From NCBI GenBank assembly GCA_012656075.1, contig JAAKBF010000009.1:1240001-1304000 (forward strand): a stretch of DNA of 64,000 bases, in the 5' to 3' direction. The translations under genes were made by a program, and so were the position numbers. Positions within the stretch are counted from its first letter, which is position 1; every line of letters begins with the position of its first letter. Under the pieces are notes generated by a model that ran no database searches, was not told the DNA's origin, and saw nothing but the letters and a program-made list of their open reading frames with translations. Below are positions 11,901 to 22,570 of this stretch, piece by piece. The stretch comes from Phytophthora hibernalis. Its lineage: Eukaryota; Oomycota; Peronosporomycetes; Peronosporales; Peronosporaceae.

Positions 11901-12587
11901 TCGGCCTCCGTCTGCACACTGAAGCCCGCGTGTCTCGCGCCTCCTGCAGCGAACTTTTCCGCCATCTCCACCCTGTTCTGCGCATCCTGCAGCTTCTGAT
12001 TCGTTACACCAGACTCAGCAAGCTCCTTCTGATTCTGCACTGCAAATGCAATGAGGTCCATGCCTTCCACGCCTACAAGACCGAAGAGTTGGGATTGCAC
12101 TGTATCCGCGTCTCCAGGACTGCTCTGCACCGTTTGCAGCACAGACTCGGCCAGCTCCAGCGTCGTAAGGAAGCAGCTGTCCCCGTTGGAGGCCGTGTGT
12201 GCAGCACAAGCAGCCAGGAGCTTCTGTGCCGCGTCTTTTTGGGCTCTTGAGCCTTGGGCTTCTGTTCCTTGGTCTGGCGCCTCTTGGAGGTCACCACGGC
12301 GCCCACAGCGCCCGCCGCGGCCTCGCGTTTGTTGGCTGCACGCAGCGTGTCGTGTTCCACTTGCAGCACCTTCAGCAGGTCGCGGCGGTGCGTGGGAGCG
12401 AGACTTCCCACAGTTTGTCTGAGGACAGGAACGGGTCCCGGAAGTTGGCGATTTCTTGGCCCACAGAAGGCGGCGAGAGATGAAGAGACTCGGTAAGTGA
12501 TGCATTTTGACTGGCCAAGGTAGTGGACGTGGAGGGAGCCGGAAACTCGGCGCGCAAGGCCTCCAGGAACGACGCCATGGCCGCCAA
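5901..12587 (-). CDS. ASCC3: ASCC3/Slh1-type double-cassette Ski2-like helicase, frame-interrupted
   Basis: About 2,230 codons, matching ASCC3 length. ASCC3/Slh1 is an ATP-dependent RNA/DNA helicase that splits collided ribosomes and assists alkylation repair. Cassette 1 has APTGAGKTN near 11,406-11,432, DEVH near 11,060, IHHAGM near 10,390 and GRAGRP near 10,180. Cassette 2 has APTGSGKT near 8,590, DEVH near 8,200, GLSTALANA, HHAGLARRDR and GRAGRP near 7,445. Each is followed by a Sec63 unit; the last ends VLSDAIAGIDS and a stop at 5901-5903. An intact second DEVH argues against Brr2. Frame changes occur at 6099-6102, 7159-7162, 8356-8359, 10440-10441, about 11782-11800, 12236-12240 and 12394-12396, mostly one base missing from a homopolymer. 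The motifs are otherwise intact, so I treat it as functional. The start is ATG 12587, or 12578. It converges on SLC44, with 159 bp between stops. Confidence 0.9.
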
Positions 12588-14405
12588 CTCTCGGCTGATC
12601 CTGTTGTGATGGCCGAGTCACTGGAAGTGACGAAGTGACGTAGGTTTGCTATTGAGAGGGATACGGATGCATTTTCACTGGTTTTAAGGACCAGAAGAAG
12701 ATGCCGGGATTGTTCAGGACATGGCTACAGTATGAGTGATGGTCGCATGAACAGCAGCAACACACATGGCTACATTGCATTTTAAGGGAGCGAGGAACGG
12801 ACGGTACGCGCCGCATGCAAACATGCAAGCGGCGCCAGTACTGTACAATACCGCATGTACACGTAGCATCACCGAATTTTGCAAGCCTCGCTCGCGTCAC
12901 GCGAATGGGTCGCGTGGCACGTCAATTCTTTTGCGTTGATCCGCCAAAGATTGAAATGAGCTCGACGACTTTTGGTCCTTTACATTGGTCCTTTCTCCCT
13001 GCTGCGTCACTTTGCGACTCGACCGCTTGCACCTGAGCTTCGAGGTTCATTCATTCATTATCCGTGGATGTGATCTAAATTTTGCTTTGGGACGAGCAAG
13101 TGCAGACCGCGACTGATGCTTGTTCAGCTGTCGTCATAAACGCTAAGACGTTGCGTCTTGGCAGCGGACGGATGGTGGTTGGTGGTGGACTACACCGTCG
13201 AGAGATACCCGTGCGAAGCTAATGAACTCCATAGCAGTCTTTCAGCTGGTCTTGCGCTGAAAAGGAGAGACGATGGATTCAAGTGCAAAATGAAATGGCT
13301 TTGCTCGAGCACTTCACTCTCCATGCTGCAGATTACTGACGGCGCCAAAGCCCACGCAGCTCCGAAGCGTGTCGACCAGCAAGTCTCGCCGGACGAACCA
13401 AAGTCCCTTCTGATCAGATGCAGCACGCCTTGAGGTGAAGTGAAGAATCGAGGACAAGCTGACCTGCGGCAGGAAGTCGCAACATCGTGGTGCAGCGCCC
13501 ATGGTGATGGTCATCGCCGACGTGATCATCAAGAAAACTAGTCATACTTGTACAGTAGACCGGTAGCCTTCAATGATACTGTATGTACGGGCTGGTCTCG
13601 ATTTCGCAAAGCCTCTATCCTGCACCGATCTCACTCGCACTCAGCACCGCGCATTATGGCAAGACAGCCAGCTATAATACCGGTAGCCCCACCGAATGTG
13701 TTTGCTTCACACCAAGGGTATGCATCTTCGCCCTCTGTTGTTGCCACAGCATTAACTCACCGACTTAAGAGCTCGCCACTTTGGAAGGAGCAGATTGCAG
13801 CGCTGTCACGAGCCGCCGCATCTGGAGCTCAACAAGGCGACAAAGCTAAACATACCGGTAATATCGCGGCTGGTAGGTGAAGGTGGAGCGCGGCACCAAA
13901 CTTTGATTCAAAGCGCTTTCGCCTTCAGGTTAGCGTGGCGAGATCACCCTTGCCATGGAGCACGGCGGTTCAAGCTGCAAAACGCACCCGCGGCACGCTT
14001 TCGATAGATCGCCCCACCGCAAGACTGCTTTGCTCGATCTGTTCCGCACAGGGTTGCGATGGTGCACGTCCACATCTCTCCATAGCCGTGCAGCGCTTTT
14101 GAGAGTCAAAGAGTTCATGCTGTTCGTGCAATTCCTCGCGGCACCGCCAAAGACCAGCTGCAGCGCTAGAACCCGAATCGTCCAGGTGGATAGGCCACCA
14201 GAAGGAGCTCTTGAAAGTTCAGCTCGTGTGAGAGAAGGGAGGACCATGCTCGGGGCTCGCTCGGAGCTCTTGGCGCCGACACCGACACACGTAGACAGTC
14301 CGCGGGCGAAAAGTCAGATCAAATCGACCAGGTCAGCCCTCGGTCTCCGTTTTCAGTGGAAGGCACGAAAGCGAGCGGACGAGTCCCTGTTGTAGGATCT
14401 CCCAC
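12588..14405. other. Intergenic 1.8 kb between divergent genes
   Basis: No gene is supported. The left end should hold the ASCC3-like promoter and the right end that of the receptor kinase. A small plus-strand ORF at 13656-13880 (74 residues, starting MARQPAIIPV) has plausible composition and could be an exon, but it matches nothing I know. The stretch has two copies of the palindrome TACCGGTA (13678-13685, 13853-13860). Confidence 0.5.
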
Positions 14406-16731
14406 ATGCTACGCGCGCCATGGCTCGGGGCCCTCGCCCTGGCGACGAGCGGCGGGTGGGTCGTGCAAGCGGACTACTCGTCGGTCGAAATCTACTCGGA
14501 CGCCAACTGTGCGTCGACGCCTCTGGTGGTGACTCTGGAGGTGACCAACACCACCTGCACGGAGAACACCGACTCGTGCAGTGCCGTCGAGATCAACAAC
14601 TCGTCGTACTACTACGCAGAGCGGTGTGCCACCGACCGCTTCGCGTACACGTCGCAATTGTTCAGCGGCTCAAAGTACCTCATGATTGACGGCTACGAGG
14701 AGGACGGGTGCCAGTCCTATGCGCGCTCGAACATCTTCCTCGCTGCCGGCACTTGTCAACTGGCGTCGTACGTTGGCACCCGCAGTGAGATCGCCACGCT
14801 CTTCAACGACGGTTCGGCGTACATGACTATCTACAGTGACTCAGCCTGTGCGACCAAGGCGCAGGTCTTCGATCTCAACGCCTCCACCATTCAAGACGAC
14901 GTCTGCTACATGGGTCGCAACAAGTTTTACACGTCCGAGTATTCTGGTATTACTGACGGGAGCTCCAGCGGCTCCAATACGACGGCGACCGTGTCGACGT
15001 CCCATGATTCCAAGATGAGCGCGGGCGCGTTGTTTGGCATCGTCATAGCGTGTCTGGCGATCGTGATTCTCCCGGCGCTACTTATCTTCTGCAAAATGCG
15101 CCGTGCGAAACAAAAGCAGAAGCGTGGAGGCAACGGTCGTATCGGAACTCCGGACGTTGCGCTGGCGGTGAGTGACAAACACGAAAACGAGGAACGGTAC
15201 GCTCCAGATATGTCTCCCGTGAGCGAGCAGAGAAGCACATTCAGCTCCCACACGGGAGGCTCCGCGCCGGCATTGCGCAGTAACGAACTGCGTTGTGATC
15301 CTCTGCGGAGTGACGAGTTACGGGGAACCCCGTTGCATAGGGACAAGCCTCGAAAGGAAGACCAGCGAAGTGGAAAATTGCGCGGTGAGGACGTACGAAG
15401 TGGTGGCAGGCTGCGCAGTGACAGGTTCCGCGGGGATTCCATCGGTCGTAGCGGTCGGCTGCATACCGACGAGCTGCGCACTACCCCGTGCGTGGTAACC
15501 GGTTGCAACGTGAAGATTTGAGCAACAACCCCATTCACAGTGACCCGGTGCGAAGTGACCGACTGAAAAATGAACGCATACGAAAGGAACGACAGCGAAA
15601 AGACCGAGGAGAACTGCGGAGTGATCGCAGTGATCAGGTGCAGCGTGATCGGGATCGGGTGCCTAGCGACCCTGTACGGAGCGACCGAATGCGAGGTGAT
15701 GAGGTGCGTAGTCGTCGTCTCCCCAGTGACCCAGTACGCAGTGATAGGGCTCGCAGCAACGACCAACACACCAACCCAGTCAAGCCCCAACCTATTCACG
15801 CTCAAAGGCTACGTGGCCCGGTCACTGCAGATAGCGTCTGTGAAGACGACATTGTTTTGAGATCTCGAATCCCGCGCGACCACGTGTTTGTCGAAGACTT
15901 GATCGGCCGCGGCGGCTATGGTGAAGTGTATAAGGGAACCTTCGAGGGGAGGGCGGTGGCAGTGAAAATGTTGTTCCCGGAAACTCGGAAGAGCACGCGT
16001 CACGTGACGGAGTTCCTTACAGAAGTGAAGATGATGACGGTCATGGACCACCCCGTGTCGTGCAATTTGTCGGTGTGTCCTGGAACAACCTGATGGATTT
16101 GTGCGTGGTAACGGAGTTCATGGCAGGAGGTGATTTGCGAGCGTGGCTAAGTGATCGCGCTGACAACAATTTACCGGTTGGCTTTGACTACGCTAAAGTG
16201 AAGATCGCGACGCACGTCGTCCACGCGCTAGCCTACTTGCACTCGCTGACCCCTTCCGTGATCCACCGCGACTTGAAGTCCAGGAACATTTTACTGAGCG
16301 AGAACCAAGACGCGAAGCTGGCCGATTTTGGTGCATCTCGTGAACGGGTTGACCGCACCATGACAGCAGGAGTCGGCACGTCGTTGTGGATCGCACCGGA
16401 GGTGATGATGGGAGAGCGATATGATGACAAGGCTGACATGTTCTCGTTCGGTGTGGTGCTGTCCGAGTTGGATTCGCAGCAGTCGCCTTACACCCACGCG
16501 AAGGAGAACAAGCAGAATGGACGGAAAATGCCCGAGACGGCCATCCTGCAGATGGTGGCCATGGGCAAACTACGCGTAGAATTTTCGCCAGAGGCTCTCA
16601 AGGGAGTTGTGCAGCTTGGTACGGCGTGCACTGCCATTGACCCGACGGAGCGTCCGTCTGCAGCTGAGGCATTCCGAAAGCTCCAGGTGGTCCTTGCACA
16701 AGAGGCAAAAAAAGCAGTCAACGCGAAATGA
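14406..16731 (+). CDS. Receptor-like TKL protein kinase with repeat juxtamembrane region
   Basis: About 775 residues once two frame changes are allowed for. Order: signal peptide (1-22, ending VVQA); Cys-rich, N-glycosylatable ectodomain (23-200); membrane helix about 207-229 followed by KMRRAKQKQKRGG; a long charged pentapeptide-repeat linker; and a TKL kinase from about 15,880. Kinase motifs are complete: GRGGYGEVY, VAVKML, HRDLKSRN, DFGASRE, APEVM. It should sit in the plasma membrane and signal through Ser/Thr phosphorylation; the ligand is unknown. Frame changes lie at CCCC 15484-15487 and CCCC 16051-16054; one added C at each restores the repeat and the HPR(V/I)VxFVGV motif. AATAAA follows at 16774-16779. 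Such single-pass TKL receptors are typical of oomycetes. Confidence 0.85.
15274..15786 (+). repeat. Degenerate 15-bp coding repeat (RSDxL-type pentapeptides)
   Basis: Between the membrane helix and the kinase domain the reading frame is a run of about 30 pentapeptide-like units, typified by RSDEL, RSDPV, RGDEV, RSDRL and RGTPL. The DNA is correspondingly periodic, with AGTGAC/GTGCG words every 15 bases or so. The result is a long, highly charged linker of Arg, Asp, Glu and Ser. A few units are irregular in length. Repeats of this kind can expand and contract by slippage. Confidence 0.8.
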
Positions 16732-17048
16732 ACCTATAAGAAGAGGGACGTTCCTCACGGCGAGTGTGTGAACAATAAATCCGCTTCCGCGTTATGAAGG
16801 CTCCTACGCAGCGTACGATACACACGAATACGTTCGTATGGTCTCGGCAGATGGTAATTCCGAGAGATGACGAAGGCGTTGATTGTTGCCATTGATCCAG
16901 AGCCTCCACTGCTGCTGTCGAACCTGCCATCCTCTCAGGGCTGGCATCTTATATACACCCTGAATAAACCCGATGTAGTTGTACTCGTGCGAGTGATCGC
17001 TTGTGGCTGTGTTGATCTGTTCCCTCGTCAAGATCTTTCATGAAAGCC

Positions 17049-17976
17049 TTATCTTCTCAACCCGAGCCGGCGAGCAAACCGTTCCATTCGTTCGAAGCAC
17101 AAGATGCACGCAGCTATACAAAGCATGACGTAGGCAACGACGATACCAACGATAGCTCCAGTGTTGATGTCGCTCGAGCTTTCAGAAGGCGTAATTGATT
17201 CCGTAGCGCTCCCACCAACATCTGAGCCTTCACCACATTTCGAGTCGCTCATCGATGCACCAACATCATCACAACCACTTCCAACATAATTGTCACCCGC
17301 AAAGCACCTCCACTGCCAATAAAAATCTGGGTGCTACCGGTAGTTGCTGCTTGTTTGGTGGAGCCATCGATGACACTCAAACTTGTACTCGTAGCAATAT
17401 CGGGGGCACTAGAACTGGAGCTGCTCGAGCCCGTGCCGACGTAAAATACGTTGTAATTTCCATAGCATGAATGGTTCGACACCGTGTCGCTGTCGGGTGT
17501 GGAGTTGAGAAACGGAGTGCCGCTACATGAACTTTCATTGTAAATCCCAAGGCTTGCGGATCCGTCGTCATTCACCGTGGCTATCACCGCGTTGTCGGTG
17601 GAACTGTCGTAAACTTGGCACTCTGCGGAAGCCAAGAACGCGTTGGCGCTAATGAACAATTTGCATGATATCGTGAACGTCTCAACCAGTAGATAATTGA
17701 AGCTGGCGAACACATCCGCCACGTACGTCTCACGATCGGCGCTCACGCAGGTCGTGGAGGTGGAGTACGTGACGCTGTTCGTAGTGAAGGGGCTGCACTC
17801 CAGAGCAGCTTCGCAGTCGACAGATTCAAGACCGTCACGACCAGCGGAGTCCCGGAGCAGTCATTGCCCGTATAGATGATTGAACTTGACATTATCTTCG
17901 AAGCAATCGGCGAGGCGAGAGCAGCAATCAGAACAAACACAATCTGCAGGGTGAACTCCATTGGGACGACGAACAA
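17049..17976 (-). CDS. Kinase-less receptor-like membrane protein, related to the 14,406 receptor
   Basis: About 310 residues over two frame changes. It has a signal peptide (FTLQIVFVLIAALASPIAS), an ectodomain whose motifs parallel those of the neighbouring receptor kinase (YTGNDCSGTPLVVTV against YSDANCASTPLVVTL; later NDDGSASLGIY against NDGSAYMTIY; SCYGNYNVFY against VCYMGRNKFY), a Ser/Thr stalk, and a membrane helix GAIVGIVVAYVMLCIAACIL. The tail is only 14 or so basic residues ending LGLRR and a stop. No kinase domain follows. Frame changes lie near 17826-17832 and in the A-run 17321-17325; one inserted base repairs each and restores Cys-containing segments. It could be a decoy, a co-receptor or a truncated duplicate. 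It converges on the kinase gene, with 317 bp between stops. Confidence 0.75.
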
Positions 17977-19581
17977 GTCGGACTCGGATGATCAAATTCG
18001 ACAATAAGATCGACGAGGGTGGACTGCCGAACCGAGACCTAATGAGAGGATGGAAAGAGTTGCCATAGCGGTGAGGATCCTCTTTTCGGCCTGACGGTTG
18101 CCATCGACTTGGCAACGGAAGAACGTTTGAATGTGGCTGCCATTTGCTTGAATAGGGAGCTTTGTGGGGACTAGCGAAGATGACTCGAGATGTAGTACCT
18201 TCACGGTTACCCTACATATGCTGGAAGTGCTTTACGAGCACACGAAAATTCGATCGCCACTGCATTCAAGTTGTGACTACGGTGGGGTTCAACACGCCAC
18301 AACTCCCATTTCAACGACATGAATTATGGAAAATCGATCGAATACGCAGAGTGCTACACGAAGTCTACCCCCAACCTTTTCTTGATCCGTCGTTGCCATT
18401 TCCCGTTAGGCTTCCATTGTAGCTTGGATTTCCCGTCAATTCGACGGTGTCGATGCGTGCCGTTTGTAAGCATTCCATCGTTGAGGAAAAACTACCCAGC
18501 GACAAAGATCAACAAAACATTTATTATTGTGGATCCATCGATCCATAATTTGTAGAATTCTTCGAAGTACTTGAAGTAGAACTCAGTCTAACATCACCGC
18601 AAATATTTCTGTTGCGAAGAAGGGTGTACTGGCCCCCACGGTTGCTGTCGTGGCAAGATGGTTGTGTATGCGTGTGGGTTGTTTATCCAGAGAAGGCACT
18701 GAAAGTGCTGGAGGTTTTCCCACGTTGTGGAATTGTCCTACGGGGTTGTCCACTTCAAGTGACAGTTGAGAAAATATGTTACAGTTGAAATATGACTTGC
18801 TTTGAGGGAGAAGACAGATACTGACTATTATGGTAGAAAGAGTAACCTGAGCTGTGAGCTCATTCCACAAAACACCGATTCCCTCGCAGGCAGCATTTGC
18901 TACTGCTCAACTACTAATTGCAAGTTTGATTCTTCGCTCTGCGCTCGCGACTGTCGTTCGCGTCAATTTCCAGGTTTTCACGTTTGTGTGGGTGCAATGG
19001 AAGGTCAACCAACTACAAGTACTATCCAGTACGAATTAGTATACTTATCGTTCACTGCAGCAAGATATATGTAACCAAATTTACGTCTCGTTGCCCATGC
19101 GGTTATGCCGGAGGATGCATCCTCATAAAAAATGCCAGAAGCTGCAGGTTTCGAGCGGCATTGTTCAATGGGGTGAATATCCAGCATTTCGAATTGAGTC
19201 AAGGACAAACTTCGTATTAATAGGTTGGACACGTGGTCATTCGTTCGCTCACTCTCCGATTCAACAAGTCGTGGCAGAGCATTTGGCGGTATCACATCGA
19301 GATGATATTTCTCCGCTTTGCAAGCAGCCACCGTACGTGGTGCCGTTCGAGAGAAAGCCACTTGAAGAAAATATCTCATCGTCGTAAGTTTTTGTGGTGC
19401 CGTGTTTGCGTTGGAAGTATTTCTCCACAGTTAATGTCTCGTTCGTTGCAGCCATGCAGGTGAACAAGCTGAGCACTGATAAAGTTTCGTCAGATTTGGT
19501 ACCAAGGTCATGAAGCGTCACTTCCGAAAGCTAAACTAAACAGTATAAAGGACCCTCTCGTGCTCTCAAGTCGTATCGTCC
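17977..19581. other. Intergenic 1.6 kb, possible eroded minus-strand coding
   Basis: No intact gene is seen. On the minus strand around 19,520-19,010 two overlapping frames (SSGFLSNGTTYGGC and, shifted, KYHLDVIPPNALPRL) have a coding look and resemble the zinc-binding start of MULE/FLYWCH-type transposase genes, but the match is too weak to name. The rest is A/T-rich unique-looking sequence. Confidence 0.3.
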
Positions 19582-21662
19582 ATGGCTGCGGCAGCGGAAG
19601 ATGGAGCTGTGGGCGACGTCCTGAAAAAGCTGACGATGAGTCTGCAGAGCGAGCGCAAGTGGCGGAATGTGCAAACGGTGTTACCCGAGTCTTTTGGGCT
19701 GGTAGCCCGTGTGCTGGTAGAACAGAGTCAAACGATTCAAAAGTTACAGCATCGCATTGGTGACCTGGAGCATCTGCAGTCGGAGGCGGTTAACTCGGAT
19801 AGCGTGACTGCGTTGGAAGAACGCGTTCGTGTGGAGATGAAGCGCCGAGCGTCAAGGCTGCGAAAAGAGGTGGACACGTTTGTTGTCGTGGACGGAGTTG
19901 CGCCAGGTTTTGCTGATTGTTGGCTGTGCTGTGCAGATTTCCGTGAGTGTGCAGACGACAATGCAGCAGGCTCAAGAGGAGTCGGCGGACAGAGCTCATC
20001 AGCAGGAGGAAACACTTATTAAGGTTAGTGAAGGCGTTGGAAGGAGATCATTAACAAGAGAGCGTGGCTGACTGGGAACGGTTATCGGTGTGAGCAGATC
20101 GAGGAGAGCTTTCAGCAGCGATGCTGTACGCTTGCAGAGAGATTGGATCAGCTGGTCGAAAGCACGCAGCGCCAACTCAAGGATCACGACTTGCAATTCA
20201 AGTCGACACGCGCATTCGATGAAAACAAGTTGGCAAAGCTACGACAAGAGATGGCGAAAAGGGTGGAGGTTATAGAGAACACGACGAGAGAAACTGTACT
20301 TGTGTCTGCTATGAAGGAAGTAGTAACACCTCCCGAACTACACGAAGAAGAAGTGGTGCGTGCTGCTAGCAGGAGATGCCTGGCTTGGTGGAGAAATGGA
20401 ATGGTTAACTTAACTGTGCATTTGTTGTGTGGAATCTCGCAGGACGCCATTCGTGAAGATCTTACTCGCATCTCTCAAACTGTCCAAGGATTGGAAATTA
20501 GAGTCGAGAAGCGGCTTGCAGGTTGGCGGCAAGAACTGTTGTTGGCCATCGGGCAGAAGCTCTCCAAGAGCGAGGTTTCGAAGCTTCTCACGCGAAAAAT
20601 GGATACGAGTACGTTCTTGTGCACCACGCAAATAGTAAAATATGTAAATTGCTCTTTACTTATACCGTTCGCAACTGCAGTGGATGCCTGGAAGCAGCTC
20701 GCTGAGAAGGCCGACAGCGCTCGGGTTGAAGAGGTCACCTGTGCTCTCATGGACAGCATTCAGCGATCTCAAGAAAGCGCAATGGACGATATTGATCAGA
20801 TACGGCATCTCAATGAGGCGAAGGCTGAGAGGTTGGAACTTGTGCAAGTGAAGCAGAACATGGTAAGTCAGACATTTGGTGTTCAAAGTGCCGTTGTCTC
20901 TAACCGTGTTTGCTTGATCAGCACAACTTCTTGTCAGTTGTCGAGTCCATTCAGCACGAATTGGGCGCGTTGAAGCGAGTTCTGGATGAGAAAATGACGG
21001 TTGTGGATGCGAAAGAGCTGCTAGATGCACAATCCACAGTAAACGGCCTTCAGAAAGCAAGACAGCAAGTGGAGAGCGCAGCGGTTGGCGAATTTGTGAG
21101 CAAATCTCAATTTGACACTTTGGACGGACAGGTACAAGCGATAACCCGTCAGCTTCGCAGTGAAATTTACCAGGCCCGCTACGTAAGTGTTTCTCGTCAT
21201 TGTAGCGTTTAGCCGTTTACAGCTAAGCTTACCGCATGATGACAATATGTTGCTTATCAGATCTGGAAAGAAGGTCGTCCCAGCGGGAAGCAGACAATTC
21301 AGTGGAGCTCTCAAGTGGTGAACACGAACGCTGACGTTTTCCTGTGGCAGTTTGGCTCCGACGAAGTTATGCTTCCGTTGCCTGGGCTTTATCACCTCCA
21401 GGCAGCATTCTTCACCAACTATTCCCCTGCAATTCAAGTTCTTGTGAACGGAGAGCCGGCAGTGCTCCTGCGCTCATCGACTGAGACAAAAGAGGCGCCT
21501 TCATGTAGTCAACCGGATGTAAGGCGTCTGCACCATAGTGTTGGTAATGTTGCCGGTCTAGCAGTTGAAGTCTTCCTAGCTCTACCAGCCAGAGCGCTAG
21601 TCTCTATCTCATACGACCTTGATGAAAAGGCTCAAGGGTTCCTGAACCTCAGAAAGCTTTAG
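19582..21662 (+). CDS. Coiled-coil protein with compact C-terminal domain, seven exons
   Basis: Exons 19582-19869, 19937-20023, 20098-20355, 20443-20608, 20681-20862, 20922-21182 and 21261-21662 join in frame to 547 residues. Introns are 67, 74, 87, 72, 59 and 78 nt; several have strong GTAAGT or GTACGT donors and all end in CAG. Residues 1 to about 410 are nearly continuous heptad-rich coiled coil (for example QKLQHRIGDLEHL, LAERLDQLVESTQRQL). The last 130 residues form a globular beta-rich unit with PGLYHLQAAF, IQVLVNGEPAVLL and ARALVSISYD, patterned like C1q/TNF-type jelly-roll domains, so a trimeric stalk-and-head is possible. There is no signal peptide. I do not recognise the family; the domain call is inference. 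The first donor (GTGGAC) is the weakest. Confidence 0.8.
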
Positions 21663-21931
21663 TGACACAACGCAATGCCATCATTACGAAGCATTTTTTA
21701 TCGGTATCGTAGCGCTACAGTTCTGTCGGTATTTGGGCCGCGGAGTCAGCTCTTAACCCTTAAGAGTGTCCGTACCGGTAGAGCTATCCACCAAGCAAAT
21801 GCCAAATTTGGCAAGTGGAGCCAACGGCGTTGCCAAACGGCAAATAAATATGATCAAGCAACCGCTAGAGCTATTCTTGTCGGTAAATTTGGTGGTAGGA
21901 ATAGCAGTCGGAAGCGTGAGCTTATTGCAAG

Positions 21932-22570
21932 ATGAGCGGTCGGGCACGGGGACCAAGCTATCGGACAGGAGAAGACAAGGCTCTTTGTAAGGCCTGGATC
22001 GAAGTCAGCACTGAAGGAGGCACTGGTACCAACCAGTCTAGTGATGAGTTCTACGCCAGCGTCAAGGCTGTATTCGACGAGCTTATCCTCGAAAGGAAGC
22101 AGTGGGTTCAAGATCGGTCTCCAATTTCACTCAAGACCCGCGGCTGTCTCGAAGTTCGTTGGATGTCATGGCGAGTGACTGCCCTAGCTCAAAGTGGGCG
22201 TTCCGTCTCCGACATGGAGCATCAAGCGATCGAACTTTTCGAGTCTATTCCTAACAATGACCGCTTTCGCTTTTTGCAGTGCTGGAATATTCTAAAGACT
22301 CTAACAAGTGGGGCGCTTGGCGTGCTGCCATTGAAGACAGAAACACTCCGACCATCCCGATCGGAGGAGGCTAGTTCCGATGATGTTGTCACTGAAACGA
22401 AAAGTCAGACTCACGATGAGCGTGAGCCTGGCGAGGGTGCTGGCTACGTTCGACCAGTAGGCCAGCAAAAAGCCAAGCTCGAGCGCGCCAATCATGCCCT
22501 GTATGCCCGGCAAGTCCAAGCAACAGAGCGAGTGAAGGAATCATTGTTGCTCACCCGTCTTACGCTCAAG
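21932..22570 (+). pseudogene. NAM-like DNA-binding protein, 3' end lost to YR element
   Basis: An open frame starting MSGRARGPSYRTGEDKALCK has the layout of the no-apical-meristem-associated/Myb-SANT-like proteins that are numerous in Phytophthora. An N-terminal trihelix-like part (DKALCKAWIEVS, then FYASVKAVFDELI, then RSPISLKTRGCLEVRWM) precedes a Ser/Glu-rich linker and a C-terminal helix (QVQATERVKESLLLTRLTLKF). From about 22570 the frame reads into sequence characteristic of the YR retroelement (GWTQVSPTIDVRGL). A possible remnant of the original 3' end follows the element at 23776-23943 (REVMDRDAGARC, then EEELVFMTAIERTP), in a different frame. That rejoining is inference. The protein is probably non-functional. 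Confidence 0.5.

Noticed and set aside
10429..11985. Start of the helicase gene at 11985
   Set aside because: The first 60 or so residues of that frame are out-of-frame sequence. The ASCC3-like N-terminus continues upstream to 12587 across frame changes.
15484..16054. Programmed ribosomal frameshifting in the receptor kinase
   Set aside because: The same +1 homopolymer pattern occurs in unrelated genes (SLC44, ASCC3-like), and no slippery site plus structure is evident. Sequence error is simpler.
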